Assembly: GCF_014904815.1 (NCBI RefSeq)
Contig: NZ_JACZFR010000036.1
Span: 1 to 64,000 of the forward strand
DNA length: 64,000 bases
Direction: 5' to 3'
Origin: Microbulbifer taiwanensis
Lineage (GTDB): Bacteria > Pseudomonadota > Gammaproteobacteria > Pseudomonadales > Cellvibrionaceae
In this document: in pieces, positions 44,654 to 53,063 of the stretch
Layout: the number at the start of each line of letters is the position of its first letter
Numbering within the stretch: position 1 is the stretch's first letter
The notes under the pieces: generated by a model
What the model was told of the DNA's origin: nothing
What the model saw: only the letters and a program-made list of their open reading frames with translations
Database searches by the model: none
Program-made: the position numbers and the translations under genes

Positions 44654-47161
44654 ATGAACAATGCCAAGTTGATTGGGCGGCATCCCCTCGCGCTGGCGAT
44701 TGCTGTTGCCGGCAGTCTCAGCGCCCAGGCTTTCGCCGAAGAGCTGGCGCTCGAAGAAGTGACGGTAACCGCGCAGAAGCGCGAACAGAATGCGCTGGAA
44801 GTGCCTGTGACCGTGGATACCTTTTCCAGCACCGATATGGAAAATACCAATGCGCTCAAGCTGAGCGATATGGCCGACTATATTCCCGGTTTTGAGGCCG
44901 GCAGCAGTGTTACCCAGTCGGCACTGAGTATCCGCGGTATCGAGAGCCCCAGTATCAGCGCCGGCGGCGATCCGTCGGTGGCAGTCTTCTACGACGACGC
45001 CTATGTACCCAGCCCGGCCACTTCCATGTCGTTTACCGATATGCAGCGGGTGGAGGTATTGAAGGGGCCGCAGGGCACGCTCTTCGGGCGCAACGCTGCC
45101 GCCGGTACGGTAAACATGGTGCCCAACCGGGCGCAGGCGGATTTCGATGCTTTCCTGTCTGCCCGCCTGGGAAACTTCGGCCTGCAGCAGTTGGAGGGCA
45201 TGCTCAACACGCCGCTCTCCGACAGTTTCTTTGTGCGCGGTAACCTGATGAGTTACCAGCGCGACGGCTATGTGGAAAATGTCTATCCCGGCGGCGTCGA
45301 CTCGGGGTCCGAAGATATCCTGACCGGGCGCCTCTCCGCCTGGTGGGATATCACCGACAACACATCGGCGCAGCTCTCCTACGATTGGGATGAAGTGGAC
45401 AGTGCACCGCGCCAGGCTATCGGTGTCAGCCCCTACAGCTACAGTATCGATCCCTTCGAGCGCAAGGTGGAGAACGACGTGATGGAGGGGGAGGAGACCC
45501 GCTCCATGTCCACCGTCAACGCCAAGCTGATGCACAGTTTCAATGACCGCTGGAGCATGAAATGGGTGTCCAGCTATCGCCAGTGGGAAACCAGCAATCG
45601 CGAGGAGGAGGACGGCACCGCGGAAATCAGCCGCTACCTGGACACCAACAATATCTTCGATTCGGATATCGGCTACCACGAGCTGCAGGTGAATTTCAGC
45701 GGCGATAAGGTGACTGCGGTCATGGGGGCCAACTACTCCCGCGAGAATATCTACCAGAGCACCGATGTCACCGCCACCGCCAGCTCCGTCACGCGGTTGG
45801 TCACCACCGATATCGTCAACAATCCCGAACTGCGCGCGCAGATCGCCGGCGGCGCGGCCCTGTCCGCCGGCGGCTTTCCGGGGGATGGCGGTATCGGTGA
45901 TATGGCGGCCGGCCAGGCACTGGCGGCCCTGGACAGTGTCGATCACCTGTGGGAGGCGGACGACTGGGCCACCTTTACCACCCTGGTTGCGCCGGCGATG
46001 GGGCTCACCGGCCCGCTGCCGCAGGTGGACGACTACTACGATGCGATTGCCTACAATGTCCTCGGTACCGGCATGCTGTTCGGTCCCTCATTCGCCGGCC
46101 GCAACTGGGTCGAGCGGGTGGAGAACGAGGGCGACTTCACCAACTGGGGCGTCTATTTCGATATGGACTATGCGCTCACCGACAGCATCAATATCCTCGC
46201 CGGCCTGCGCTACAGCACCGACGAGAAATCCTTCAGCTGGCTGACGCCGGGTACCAACTACCGCGACATACGCCCGGGTATGGAAGAGGTGATCTTCTCC
46301 ACTGCCGACGACTACAACGTAGGCCAGGGTGTGCGCGAGGCGCGCGAGGAGTGGAGTGCGACCACCGGCCGGCTGGTCGGCCAGTACCATTTCTCGGAAA
46401 CCGCCATGGCCTTCCTGTCCTACTCCACCGGCTACAAGTCCGGCGGTTTCGATTCCCTCAACCTGCTCACCGCCGATACGCCGATCGAGCCGGAGGAAGT
46501 GGACAATATCGAGCTGGGCGTTAAGGGCGATCTTGTGGAAAACCTGCTGCGGGTACAGGTCAGCTACTTCGACATGACCGTGGACAATCGCCAGCGCAGC
46601 GTAGAGAGCAAGCCGCCGGGCTCCGCCAATGCGTTGCCGCGCGTGATCAACGGTGACCAGCAGTTCAACGGCTTTGAGGTCACCGTGGACTGGCTGCCGC
46701 TGGATACCCTGCGCCTGGGTATGGTGACCACGGTGCGCGACGAGGAGTCCGAATGGGATCCCTTCTATGATGCAGAAGGGGAGCTACAGCAGGATCGCGA
46801 CAAGTCCTCGGTCAATACCGCCTACACGCTGGTCGTGGACTGGGCACCGGCGATCCCGGTCGGCGCCCTCAATGTGCACCTGGACTATATCTACGCGGAG
46901 AATACCGACGAGCTGGAGCCGGGTTATCTGGAGAGTTTCAGTGAAATCGACGGCGTCGGTGAGGACGACAAGCGCCTGAACGGGCGCATCAGCTGGATGA
47001 GCGGCAACGGCAGCTACGAGCTGGCATTCTGGGGCCGCAATCTGCTCGACAATGGGCGCGCGGATATTCCCAGCGGCCGCACGCTGGATGTGTTCGGTAC
47101 GCCCTACACGTCCATCTCCGAGCCGAGAAGCTACGGCGCCGAGCTGCGCTATAACTTCTGA
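44654..47161 (+). CDS. TonB-dependent receptor (outer-membrane importer)
   Basis: An 835-residue outer-membrane receptor. The ATG at 44654 follows GGAGAG by five bases; ATGs upstream are unsupported. The signal peptide ends around AQAFAEE, followed by EEVTVTAQKREQN, the same TonB-box style as the receptor at 18751. The plug contains RVEVLKGPQGTLFGRNAAAGTVN; the barrel ends in GAELRYNF. It is longer than 18751 by about 110 residues. The substrate is unknown, and no transporter or enzyme is in an operon with it. Confidence 0.92.
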   Translation: MNNAKLIGRHPLALAIAVAGSLSAQAFAEELALEEVTVTAQKREQNALEVPVTVDTFSSTDMENTNALKLSDMADYIPGFEAGSSVTQSALSIRGIESPSISAGGDPSVAVFYDDAYVPSPATSMSFTDMQRVEVLKGPQGTLFGRNAAAGTVNMVPNRAQADFDAFLSARLGNFGLQQLEGMLNTPLSDSFFVRGNLMSYQRDGYVENVYPGGVDSGSEDILTGRLSAWWDITDNTSAQLSYDWDEVDSAPRQAIGVSPYSYSIDPFERKVENDVMEGEETRSMSTVNAKLMHSFNDRWSMKWVSSYRQWETSNREEEDGTAEISRYLDTNNIFDSDIGYHELQVNFSGDKVTAVMGANYSRENIYQSTDVTATASSVTRLVTTDIVNNPELRAQIAGGAALSAGGFPGDGGIGDMAAGQALAALDSVDHLWEADDWATFTTLVAPAMGLTGPLPQVDDYYDAIAYNVLGTGMLFGPSFAGRNWVERVENEGDFTNWGVYFDMDYALTDSINILAGLRYSTDEKSFSWLTPGTNYRDIRPGMEEVIFSTADDYNVGQGVREAREEWSATTGRLVGQYHFSETAMAFLSYSTGYKSGGFDSLNLLTADTPIEPEEVDNIELGVKGDLVENLLRVQVSYFDMTVDNRQRSVESKPPGSANALPRVINGDQQFNGFEVTVDWLPLDTLRLGMVTTVRDEESEWDPFYDAEGELQQDRDKSSVNTAYTLVVDWAPAIPVGALNVHLDYIYAENTDELEPGYLESFSEIDGVGEDDKRLNGRISWMSGNGSYELAFWGRNLLDNGRADIPSGRTLDVFGTPYTSISEPRSYGAELRYNF

Positions 47162-47169
47162 CCCGCAAC

Positions 47170-47199
47170 TCGTCACTCCGGCGCAGGCCGGAGCCCAGC
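47170..47199. repeat. TCGTCATTCCGG-family repeat, half copy
   Basis: TCGTCACTCCGGCGCAGG at 47170-47187 matches the left arm of 24557-24574 except for one base. Only this arm is present; a separate GGGCCC-ended hairpin follows at about 47200-47230. Confidence 0.55.
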
Positions 47200-47341
47200 G
47201 GGCCCGGCTGCACTACTGCAGTAGGGCCCTTTTAGGTTTGCCAATAAGGGGGCCGTGATTCTTATCGGCAAAAAGGAATCATGGCTGCAACCGATAGACA
47301 CCGGTACGCCAGTCGCGGCCATAGTTTGTCGCGGGATTTCA

Positions 47342-48118
47342 CTAATTGCCGATCTGTGAAAGGTGCTCTCTCACCAGTAGCATAAAGTGATCTGGATTTT
47401 CCTGTGGCAACATATGGTTGACATCGGGAACGCAGAGCAGTCTGGAGCCATTGACCGATGCACTGACAGAGGCGCAGGTGACCTTGTTCAGGTGTCTGCT
47501 TTGCGAGCCAAAGGCAATGGTGGTGTCGACATTTATTTCCCCCAGTGAGTCCGCATCCAGTTGTGGCTGCTCACTCTGGTTCAATTGTAGGGGCAGCGTA
47601 TAGGCTTTGCTGAGTTGCTGCTGTCGATAGAAATCTGCCTGGGAACTGAAGTAGCCTTTCCGGTTTGCGGAGGCATCCATTAACAGTTCAACGGCCAGGG
47701 GCAGATCGCCTTGCTCTACGGCCTGGAATATCGGTGCAAACATCGCGTTCGCATCGGCCAGCCAGGAATTCATCTTTTCTTGTGGCACGGATCCCGGATA
47801 TCCCGGTTCGTACAGGAATACGCTCGCAACCGCACTACCGTGTCTTGTCAGAGTATTCAGCACGACATCTGCACCGTATGACCATGCCACTATGTGCGCC
47901 GGTTCGTGCAGGGATTTCAGAAAACCAGCCAGGTCGTCAGCGTGGGTGTTCAAGCCGAAGCTGCAGTCTTCGGCTGCGTCGAAGTGGCGCAGTGTTACGG
48001 CGCGGGCATCATATTCCGATTCGATGTTTGAGATATGGGGCTGCCACATCCGGGCATCGGCAAGTGCCCCGTGAACAAAAACGATGCACTCTCCCCGGTC
48101 TTTACTTACTCGGTTCAC
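47342..48118 (-). CDS. Alpha/beta hydrolase
   Basis: A 258-residue cytoplasmic alpha/beta hydrolase. It has the oxyanion segment FVHGALADARMW, the nucleophile elbow VAWSYGADVV (Ser-Tyr-Gly, where the first Gly of the usual GxSxG is replaced) and a C-terminal His in VNHMLPQENP. The substrate is unknown. It overlaps the map gene end by 17 bases on the same strand, so it may be the last gene of a ParD-like/map/hydrolase unit. Confidence 0.82.
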   Translation of the reverse strand: MNRVSKDRGECIVFVHGALADARMWQPHISNIESEYDARAVTLRHFDAAEDCSFGLNTHADDLAGFLKSLHEPAHIVAWSYGADVVLNTLTRHGSAVASVFLYEPGYPGSVPQEKMNSWLADANAMFAPIFQAVEQGDLPLAVELLMDASANRKGYFSSQADFYRQQQLSKAYTLPLQLNQSEQPQLDADSLGEINVDTTIAFGSQSRHLNKVTCASVSASVNGSRLLCVPDVNHMLPQENPDHFMLLVREHLSQIGN

Positions 48119-48935
48119 TTCTTACTACCTTGTTTATCGTGTTACTGCTGTGATCGGCTGTGGAACGCACCTCCTCAGCGCGGAGTGTAAGTACTTCACA
48201 GCCATCAGTGGTGACCAGCACCGTATGCTCCCACTGCGCCGACAGCCTGCCGTCGCGGGTCTCAACCGTCCAGCCGTCCTTTTTGGTTTTGGTCTTGCGG
48301 TCGCCCTGGTTGATCATCGGCTCTATGGTAAAGGTCATGCCCTCCTGTAAAAGGGTGCCGCTGTTGGGGCGGCCGTAGTGGAGTACCTGGGGCTCCTCGT
48401 GCATTTCCCGGCCTATCCCATGGCCGCAATACTCGCGCACCACACTGTAGCCGCGCCCTTCGGCGTGTTTCTGTATCGCATGGCCGATATCGCCCAGAGT
48501 TGCGCCGGGTCTGACCGCGTCTATGCCCTTCCACATGGCCTCGTAGGTTGTGTCCACCAGCTGCTTGGCCACCGGAGCCACGCCGCCGATCATATACATC
48601 TTGCTGGAGTCGGCGATAAAGCCGCTTTTTTCCAGGGTGATATCCACATTGACGATATCGCCGTTTTTCAATAACTGCGACGCCCGCGGCATGCCGTGGC
48701 AGACCACCTCGTTGACCGAGGTGTTGAGCGAATAGGGATAGCCGTACTGGCCCTTGCTGGCCGGCCTGGCCTGGAGCTCCCCGACGATAAACGCCTCGAC
48801 CCTGTCGTTGATCTGCATGGTGGAAACGCCGGGGGCGATAAAGTCATCCAGCATGGCGAAGACCCGCGCCAGCAGCCGGCCGGCGTCGCGCATCAGCGCC
48901 TGCTCGGCGGTGTTTTTGATTCTGATGTTATTCAC
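48102..48935 (-). CDS. map: Type I methionine aminopeptidase
   Basis: Removes N-terminal Met from nascent proteins using two divalent metals. The 277 residues carry all the ligands: His of CHGMP, Asp in VNVDITLEK and ADSSKM, His in GHGIGREMHE, Glu in TIEPM and QWEHTV. Bacterial map normally sits beside rpsB; this copy instead begins inside the last codons of a ParD-like gene (8-base overlap). The genome may therefore contain another map, which would make this an accessory copy (inference). Confidence 0.94.
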   Translation of the reverse strand: MNNIRIKNTAEQALMRDAGRLLARVFAMLDDFIAPGVSTMQINDRVEAFIVGELQARPASKGQYGYPYSLNTSVNEVVCHGMPRASQLLKNGDIVNVDITLEKSGFIADSSKMYMIGGVAPVAKQLVDTTYEAMWKGIDAVRPGATLGDIGHAIQKHAEGRGYSVVREYCGHGIGREMHEEPQVLHYGRPNSGTLLQEGMTFTIEPMINQGDRKTKTKKDGWTVETRDGRLSAQWEHTVLVTTDGCEVLTLRAEEVRSTADHSSNTINKVVRSEPSK

Positions 48936-49134
48936 GGGTCAGTTCTTCCAGCGTCGGCGTCTGTGCGCGCAGCAGCTTCTTGCACAGCTGGTTGTAACTC
49001 AGCTCCGGATTGAGCTCCGCCAGCATGCCGATCTTGATCCAGAATTCCGCCTGCGCATTGATGGAGCGCGTCATGGCAGTGCTCGCCTTGCGTATCTCGT
49101 CGTGCAGCTCTTCGGAAATTTTGACTATACCCAT
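48928..49134 (-). CDS. ParD-like antitoxin-type protein
   Basis: A 68-residue protein of the ParD-like family (ribbon-helix-helix-type antitoxin relatives). The N-terminal VKISEELHDEIRKAST is strand plus helix, followed by RSINAQAEFWIKIGMLAE, then a C-terminal helix that in true ParD wraps the toxin. No ParE-type toxin is present; instead methionine aminopeptidase overlaps its end by 8 bases. The upstream 49150-49180 is A+T-rich and has TATAAT on the minus strand at 49174-49179, suitable for a promoter or self-operator. Confidence 0.8.
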   Translation of the reverse strand: MGIVKISEELHDEIRKASTAMTRSINAQAEFWIKIGMLAELNPELSYNQLCKKLLRAQTPTLEELTRE

Positions 49135-49278
49135 GCGCTTTTGCCCCTAGCTGAATATACAAATCATATATAAATTATATAAAGCGGGCAAAGGGCTTTA
49201 CGATATGCAATTTGTTGCATAACTGATTTTGCGACGTTAAGGTGGAGCAATAACAACAGCAATAGCCGTGAGGCCGCT

Positions 49279-50994
49279 ATGGTCCAGTCAGCAGAAACTC
49301 CGCGCAGCGCTCCCAAACCCAGCCGTCTTCGCATAGGCAGGCGCTACAGGCCCGGCCGCCTCGAGGGTCCTTACGATGCGCTGGTGATAGGCTCGGGGAT
49401 CGGTGGCCTGACGACCGCGGCCATGCTGAGTGCTGCCGGCAAGAAGGTGCTGGTACTGGAGCAGCACTACACCGCCGGTGGATTCACCCACGCCTACGAT
49501 CGCAATGGCTACGAGTGGGATGTGGGGGTGCACTATATCGGCGATGTCGGCGAGCACCCGACGGTCACCCGCAGGCTGTTCGATTTCCTCTCCGCCGGCA
49601 GGCTCAAATGGGCGCCGATGGATGCCACCTACGACCGCATCTGCATCGGCGACGAGCAGTACGACCTGCGCGCCGGGCGCGACGAATTTATCGATGAAAT
49701 GGTGCGGCGCTTTCCCGGCGAGCGGGCAACCATCGAGGAATACCTGCACCGGGTCAATGCGGTGGCCAAGGCCATGCCGCTGCGGACTGTGGAAAAACTG
49801 TTGCCGCGTTGGTGCGGGCCCGCGGTCCGCCTGTTGCGCAGATTGCGCGAGCCGTCATGGCTGAACAAAACCACCTATGAAGTGTTGCGCCAGCTGACTG
49901 ACAACGAACAGTTGATAGCGGTGCTGACCGGCCAGTGGGGCGACAACGGTATGACGCCCAAGACCGGCAGTTTCATCATCCACGCGCTGATAGTCCGGCA
50001 CTATCTGTACGGCGGCTACTACCCGGTTGGCGGTGCCAGCCAGATTGCCGAGACGATCATTCCGCAGATACAGAAGTCCGGCGGCGAGGTATTCACCTAC
50101 GCAGAGGTGGAAACCATACTGCTCGACGGCAACCGCGTGCGTGGGCTGCGCATGGCGGATGGCACCGAGATAGAGGCACCGCTGGTCATTTCCGGTGCGG
50201 GGGTTTTCAATACCTTCGAAAAACTGTTGCCGCAGAGCGCCAGTGGGCAGGCCGGCTACAGTCGCGACCTGGAAAGCGTGCAGCGTTCAATGGCCCATGT
50301 CTGCCTCTATATCGGCCTGCAGAAGACCGCCGAGGAGCTGGGATTGCCGAAAACCAATTACTGGCTCTACCCGAGCGCCGACTACGATGGCGAGGTGCAG
50401 AAGTTCCTCGAAGACAGCGAGCGGGAAATCCCCCTGGTCTACATCTCCTTCCCGTCCGCCAAGGACCCCAGTTTCATAAAACGCTACCCGGGCCGCGCCA
50501 CCATCGAGATAGTCGCGCCGGGCAAGTACGAGTGGTTTGCCCGGTGGCACGACCAGCCCTGGGGCAAGCGCGGCGACGAATACGAGGCGCTGAAGGAAAA
50601 ATACAGCCAGCGCCTGCTCGAGCACCTCTACAAACACTTCCCGCAGCTGCGCGGACAGATAGACTACTGCGAACTGTCCACACCGCTGTCCACCGACTAC
50701 TTCTGTTCCTACCCGCGCGGCGAGATCTACGGCCTGGACCACGATCCCAATCGCTTCGAGCAGCCCTGGCTGCGCCCGCAGAGCCGCATCAAAGGACTCT
50801 ACCTGACCGGACAGGACATCATGAGCTGCGGCGTCGCCGGCGCCATGATCGGCGGCGTGGTTACCGCGCAGAGTATTCTCGGCTGGCGCAGGGGCGTGTC
50901 CCTGTTGAAGCGCATTCTGGCCGCGCCGCTCAAGGTCAGTGATGAATCGCCGGTGGCGGACAGTATCGATGGAACGGCTGCGGAAAATCAGTAG
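49279..50994 (+). CDS. FAD-dependent oxidoreductase of the phytoene desaturase/retinol saturase type
   Basis: A 571-residue flavoprotein. The N-terminal dinucleotide fold is DALVIGSGIGGLTTAAML with VLEQHYTAGGFTH, the pattern of phytoene desaturases, carotenoid isomerases and retinol saturase; the central WDVGVHYIGDVG favours the last. The C-terminus has LTGQDIMSCGVAGAMIGG. No transmembrane helix is obvious. It abuts a thioesterase gene, so a polyunsaturated or isoprenoid acyl substrate is possible. No other carotenoid genes are nearby, so a role in carotenoid synthesis is doubtful. Confidence 0.85.
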   Translation: MVQSAETPRSAPKPSRLRIGRRYRPGRLEGPYDALVIGSGIGGLTTAAMLSAAGKKVLVLEQHYTAGGFTHAYDRNGYEWDVGVHYIGDVGEHPTVTRRLFDFLSAGRLKWAPMDATYDRICIGDEQYDLRAGRDEFIDEMVRRFPGERATIEEYLHRVNAVAKAMPLRTVEKLLPRWCGPAVRLLRRLREPSWLNKTTYEVLRQLTDNEQLIAVLTGQWGDNGMTPKTGSFIIHALIVRHYLYGGYYPVGGASQIAETIIPQIQKSGGEVFTYAEVETILLDGNRVRGLRMADGTEIEAPLVISGAGVFNTFEKLLPQSASGQAGYSRDLESVQRSMAHVCLYIGLQKTAEELGLPKTNYWLYPSADYDGEVQKFLEDSEREIPLVYISFPSAKDPSFIKRYPGRATIEIVAPGKYEWFARWHDQPWGKRGDEYEALKEKYSQRLLEHLYKHFPQLRGQIDYCELSTPLSTDYFCSYPRGEIYGLDHDPNRFEQPWLRPQSRIKGLYLTGQDIMSCGVAGAMIGGVVTAQSILGWRRGVSLLKRILAAPLKVSDESPVADSIDGTAAENQ

Positions 50995-51429
50995 ATGAAT
51001 GGCCCCAGACCAATATCGCGCGAGCGCTACCGGGTCTTTTACCCCATCAGCACCCGCTGGCAGGACAATGATATCTACGGTCATGTGAATAACGTGACCT
51101 ACTACTCCTATTTCGACTCGGCGGTAAACCGCTACCTGATCGAGGAGGGCGGGCTGGATATTCACCACGCGCCGGTGGTGGGCTATGTGGTGAATTCCAG
51201 CTGCGACTACCGTGCCGCGATTGCCTATCCGGAGGAAATCGAGGCGGGGCTGCGGGTGGAGAAGCTGGGCAATAGTTCCGTGACTTATGGAGTAGGGATC
51301 TTCCGGCGCGACGGGGAAGAGGCCTGTGCGGTGGGCAGCTTTACCCATGTGTTCGTGGATCGGGTGGAGAACCGGTCGGTGGCGATTCCGCCGCGGATCA
51401 GGATGGCGCTGGAAGCGCTATTGAAGTAG
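50995..51429 (+). CDS. Acyl-CoA thioesterase (4HBT hotdog)
   Basis: A 144-residue hotdog-fold thioesterase. The segment WQDNDIYGHVNNVTYYSYFDSA has the Asp and helix of YbgC/FadM-type enzymes. The ATG follows the flavoprotein stop with no gap, so the two genes are translationally linked. The C-terminus ends at a basic ALEALLK. Confidence 0.88.
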   Translation: MNGPRPISRERYRVFYPISTRWQDNDIYGHVNNVTYYSYFDSAVNRYLIEEGGLDIHHAPVVGYVVNSSCDYRAAIAYPEEIEAGLRVEKLGNSSVTYGVGIFRRDGEEACAVGSFTHVFVDRVENRSVAIPPRIRMALEALLK

Positions 51430-51543
51430 ACAGTTTCGCGGTTGCGGATACTATGTTCGCGGCCATCCGCCCATGGCCGCGATCGATTTTGAGGCTTCAC
51501 CAAAGCCGCAGTCTTATTAGATGTTTGAAGCTGGAGAGAGCAG

Positions 51544-52206
51544 TTGCGGCCATACCGCCCACCCACAAAGCCCTACCTGGCGGTCGTCTACGCCGATGAG
51601 TCGCTGTTAGTGCTGGACAAGCCCTGCGGCCTGCTCAGCGTGCCCGGGCGCGACCCCGCCCACCGCGACAGCCTGGCCAGTAGGGCGCAGGCGGAGTACC
51701 CGGGTGCACTGATAGTGCACCGCCTCGATATGGATACCTCCGGCCTGGTGGTGATGGCGCGGGACCCCGAGGCACACCGAAAACTCAGCGCCCTCTTCCA
51801 GAACCGATTGGTAGAGAAAAAGTACCTTGCGAAAGTGTGGGGGGAGCCGGAAGCGGAGACGGGGGAAATCGACCTGCCGCTGATCTGCGACTGGCCCAAC
51901 CGCCCGCGGCAGAAGGTGGACTATGAAGTTGGCAAGCCATCGCTGACCCACTGGAAGAAAATCGCCGCTGCCCGTAACTGCAGCCTGATGGAATTGCAAC
52001 CAGTCACCGGGCGCTCGCACCAGCTGCGGGTGCACCTGCAGGCGATAGGTCACCCCATTCTCGGCGATCCCTTCTACGCCCATCCGCAAGCACTGGCGGC
52101 CGCGCCGCGACTGTTGCTGCACGCGGCGGAGCTGACCCTCAACCATCCGGAAAGCAGGAAGCGGATGCACTTTACCAGCGCGCCGGATGAAAGCTTACTT
52201 CAATAG
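51544..52206 (+). CDS. rluA: Pseudouridine synthase RluA
   Basis: Makes pseudouridine in 23S rRNA and certain tRNAs in the RluA family. The 220 residues match E. coli RluA length. The catalytic Asp is in HRLDMDTSGL, with PVTGRSHQLRVHL and GHPILGDPFYA further on. No S4 domain is present, as expected for RluA and unlike RluC or RluD. The TTG start at 51544 is set by GGAGAG five bases upstream. Confidence 0.9.
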   Translation: MRPYRPPTKPYLAVVYADESLLVLDKPCGLLSVPGRDPAHRDSLASRAQAEYPGALIVHRLDMDTSGLVVMARDPEAHRKLSALFQNRLVEKKYLAKVWGEPEAETGEIDLPLICDWPNRPRQKVDYEVGKPSLTHWKKIAAARNCSLMELQPVTGRSHQLRVHLQAIGHPILGDPFYAHPQALAAAPRLLLHAAELTLNHPESRKRMHFTSAPDESLLQ

Positions 52207-52524
52207 TGGCGGCAGTGGTTAATCGGCCAGGGCGAATACGAGATTCGTCTTTGCGTACCGCCTCCAGTGCAAAATTTGTGCGGTTCCGCTTAATTTTCGA
52301 CATAGAAACAATGCCGGTGAAAATATCCATGCTTTCGTTGAAAGGGTTGGGCGCTGTGTTCGTTGACGCCGCAGTGCCTTTGGCTGGGTATGTCTCATTT
52401 GTGGATTGACCATGTATCCGCCCTTGACGCTCTCAACCTGTGAGCACAGTATTGCCCGCCCGTTTTCTGCCATGACTTTGGCGTATTGTCGGGATGTTTA
52501 GAAAAAATACTTTGGGAAAATGTA
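52207..52524. other. Intergenic stretch without recognised gene
   Basis: 318 bases between rluA and a lipoprotein gene. Open frames on both strands have no recognisable motif or ribosome-binding site. No strong hairpin or operator was seen; the last 60 bases are A+T-richer and probably carry the lipoprotein promoter. Confidence 0.4.
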
Positions 52525-52941
52525 ATGCTTAAAAATGCACTGGCTACTTGTATGTTTGCCGCGGCCTTTACACTAGGGGGATGCGCCACCATATTCGATG
52601 GCTCCAATCAGGACATAATGGTGTCGACGCTGAATGACAGCTCTCCAGAGTCAACGCAGTGTCAGATTCGGAATGAGGAAGGTGAATGGCGTGTTGTGGC
52701 CAATACCACGTCCGTAATCCATAAAGACGGCAATCAGCTGGAAGTGGAGTGTGAAAATGCTAGCCAGAAGGGTGTTGGCTCTGCGAGCCCGAGCTTCCAG
52801 GCGCAGTGGTTGCTGCTGGACCTGGTATGGGATGCCTGCATCCTGACCGCGTCCTGCATTATTGATGGCGCTACTAACGCTTTCTACAAGTATCCGTCGA
52901 CTGTGGTGGTCAATATGGCGGATAAAGAAGGCGTCGAATAA
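52525..52941 (+). CDS. Lipoprotein of unknown function
   Basis: A 138-residue predicted lipoprotein with lipobox LGGC (Cys about residue 20) and then ATIFDGSNQDI, a start shared with a group of small lipoproteins that have a beta-rich body. A second hydrophobic patch (WLLLDLVWDACILTASCIIDGATNAF) is present near the C-terminus with two more Cys. The ATG at 52525 has a weak GGAA site. The function is unknown. A strong bidirectional terminator follows. Confidence 0.75.
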   Translation: MLKNALATCMFAAAFTLGGCATIFDGSNQDIMVSTLNDSSPESTQCQIRNEEGEWRVVANTTSVIHKDGNQLEVECENASQKGVGSASPSFQAQWLLLDLVWDACILTASCIIDGATNAFYKYPSTVVVNMADKEGVE

Positions 52942-52966
52942 TCTGGCAGGTTTTCGCGCCGATAAA

Positions 52967-52994
52967 AAACGGATGCAATCGCATCCGTTTTTTT
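52967..52994. terminator. Bidirectional terminator between the lipoprotein gene and tex
   Basis: AAACGGATGC (52967-52976) and GCATCCGTTT (52981-52990) pair perfectly around AATC. There are T residues after it (to 52994) and A residues before it (52964-52966), so it can stop transcripts from both sides. Confidence 0.85.
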
Positions 52995-53063
52995 ATTGGT
53001 CGACGGTAAAGGCTGCACTGCTCACCGCGATCGTAAAAGCCATGCGAGCCCGGATACCCAGGG

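Noticed and set aside
52219-52473. 84-codon minus-strand frame after rluA
   Set aside because: No motif, no ribosome-binding site, and a basic random-looking composition.
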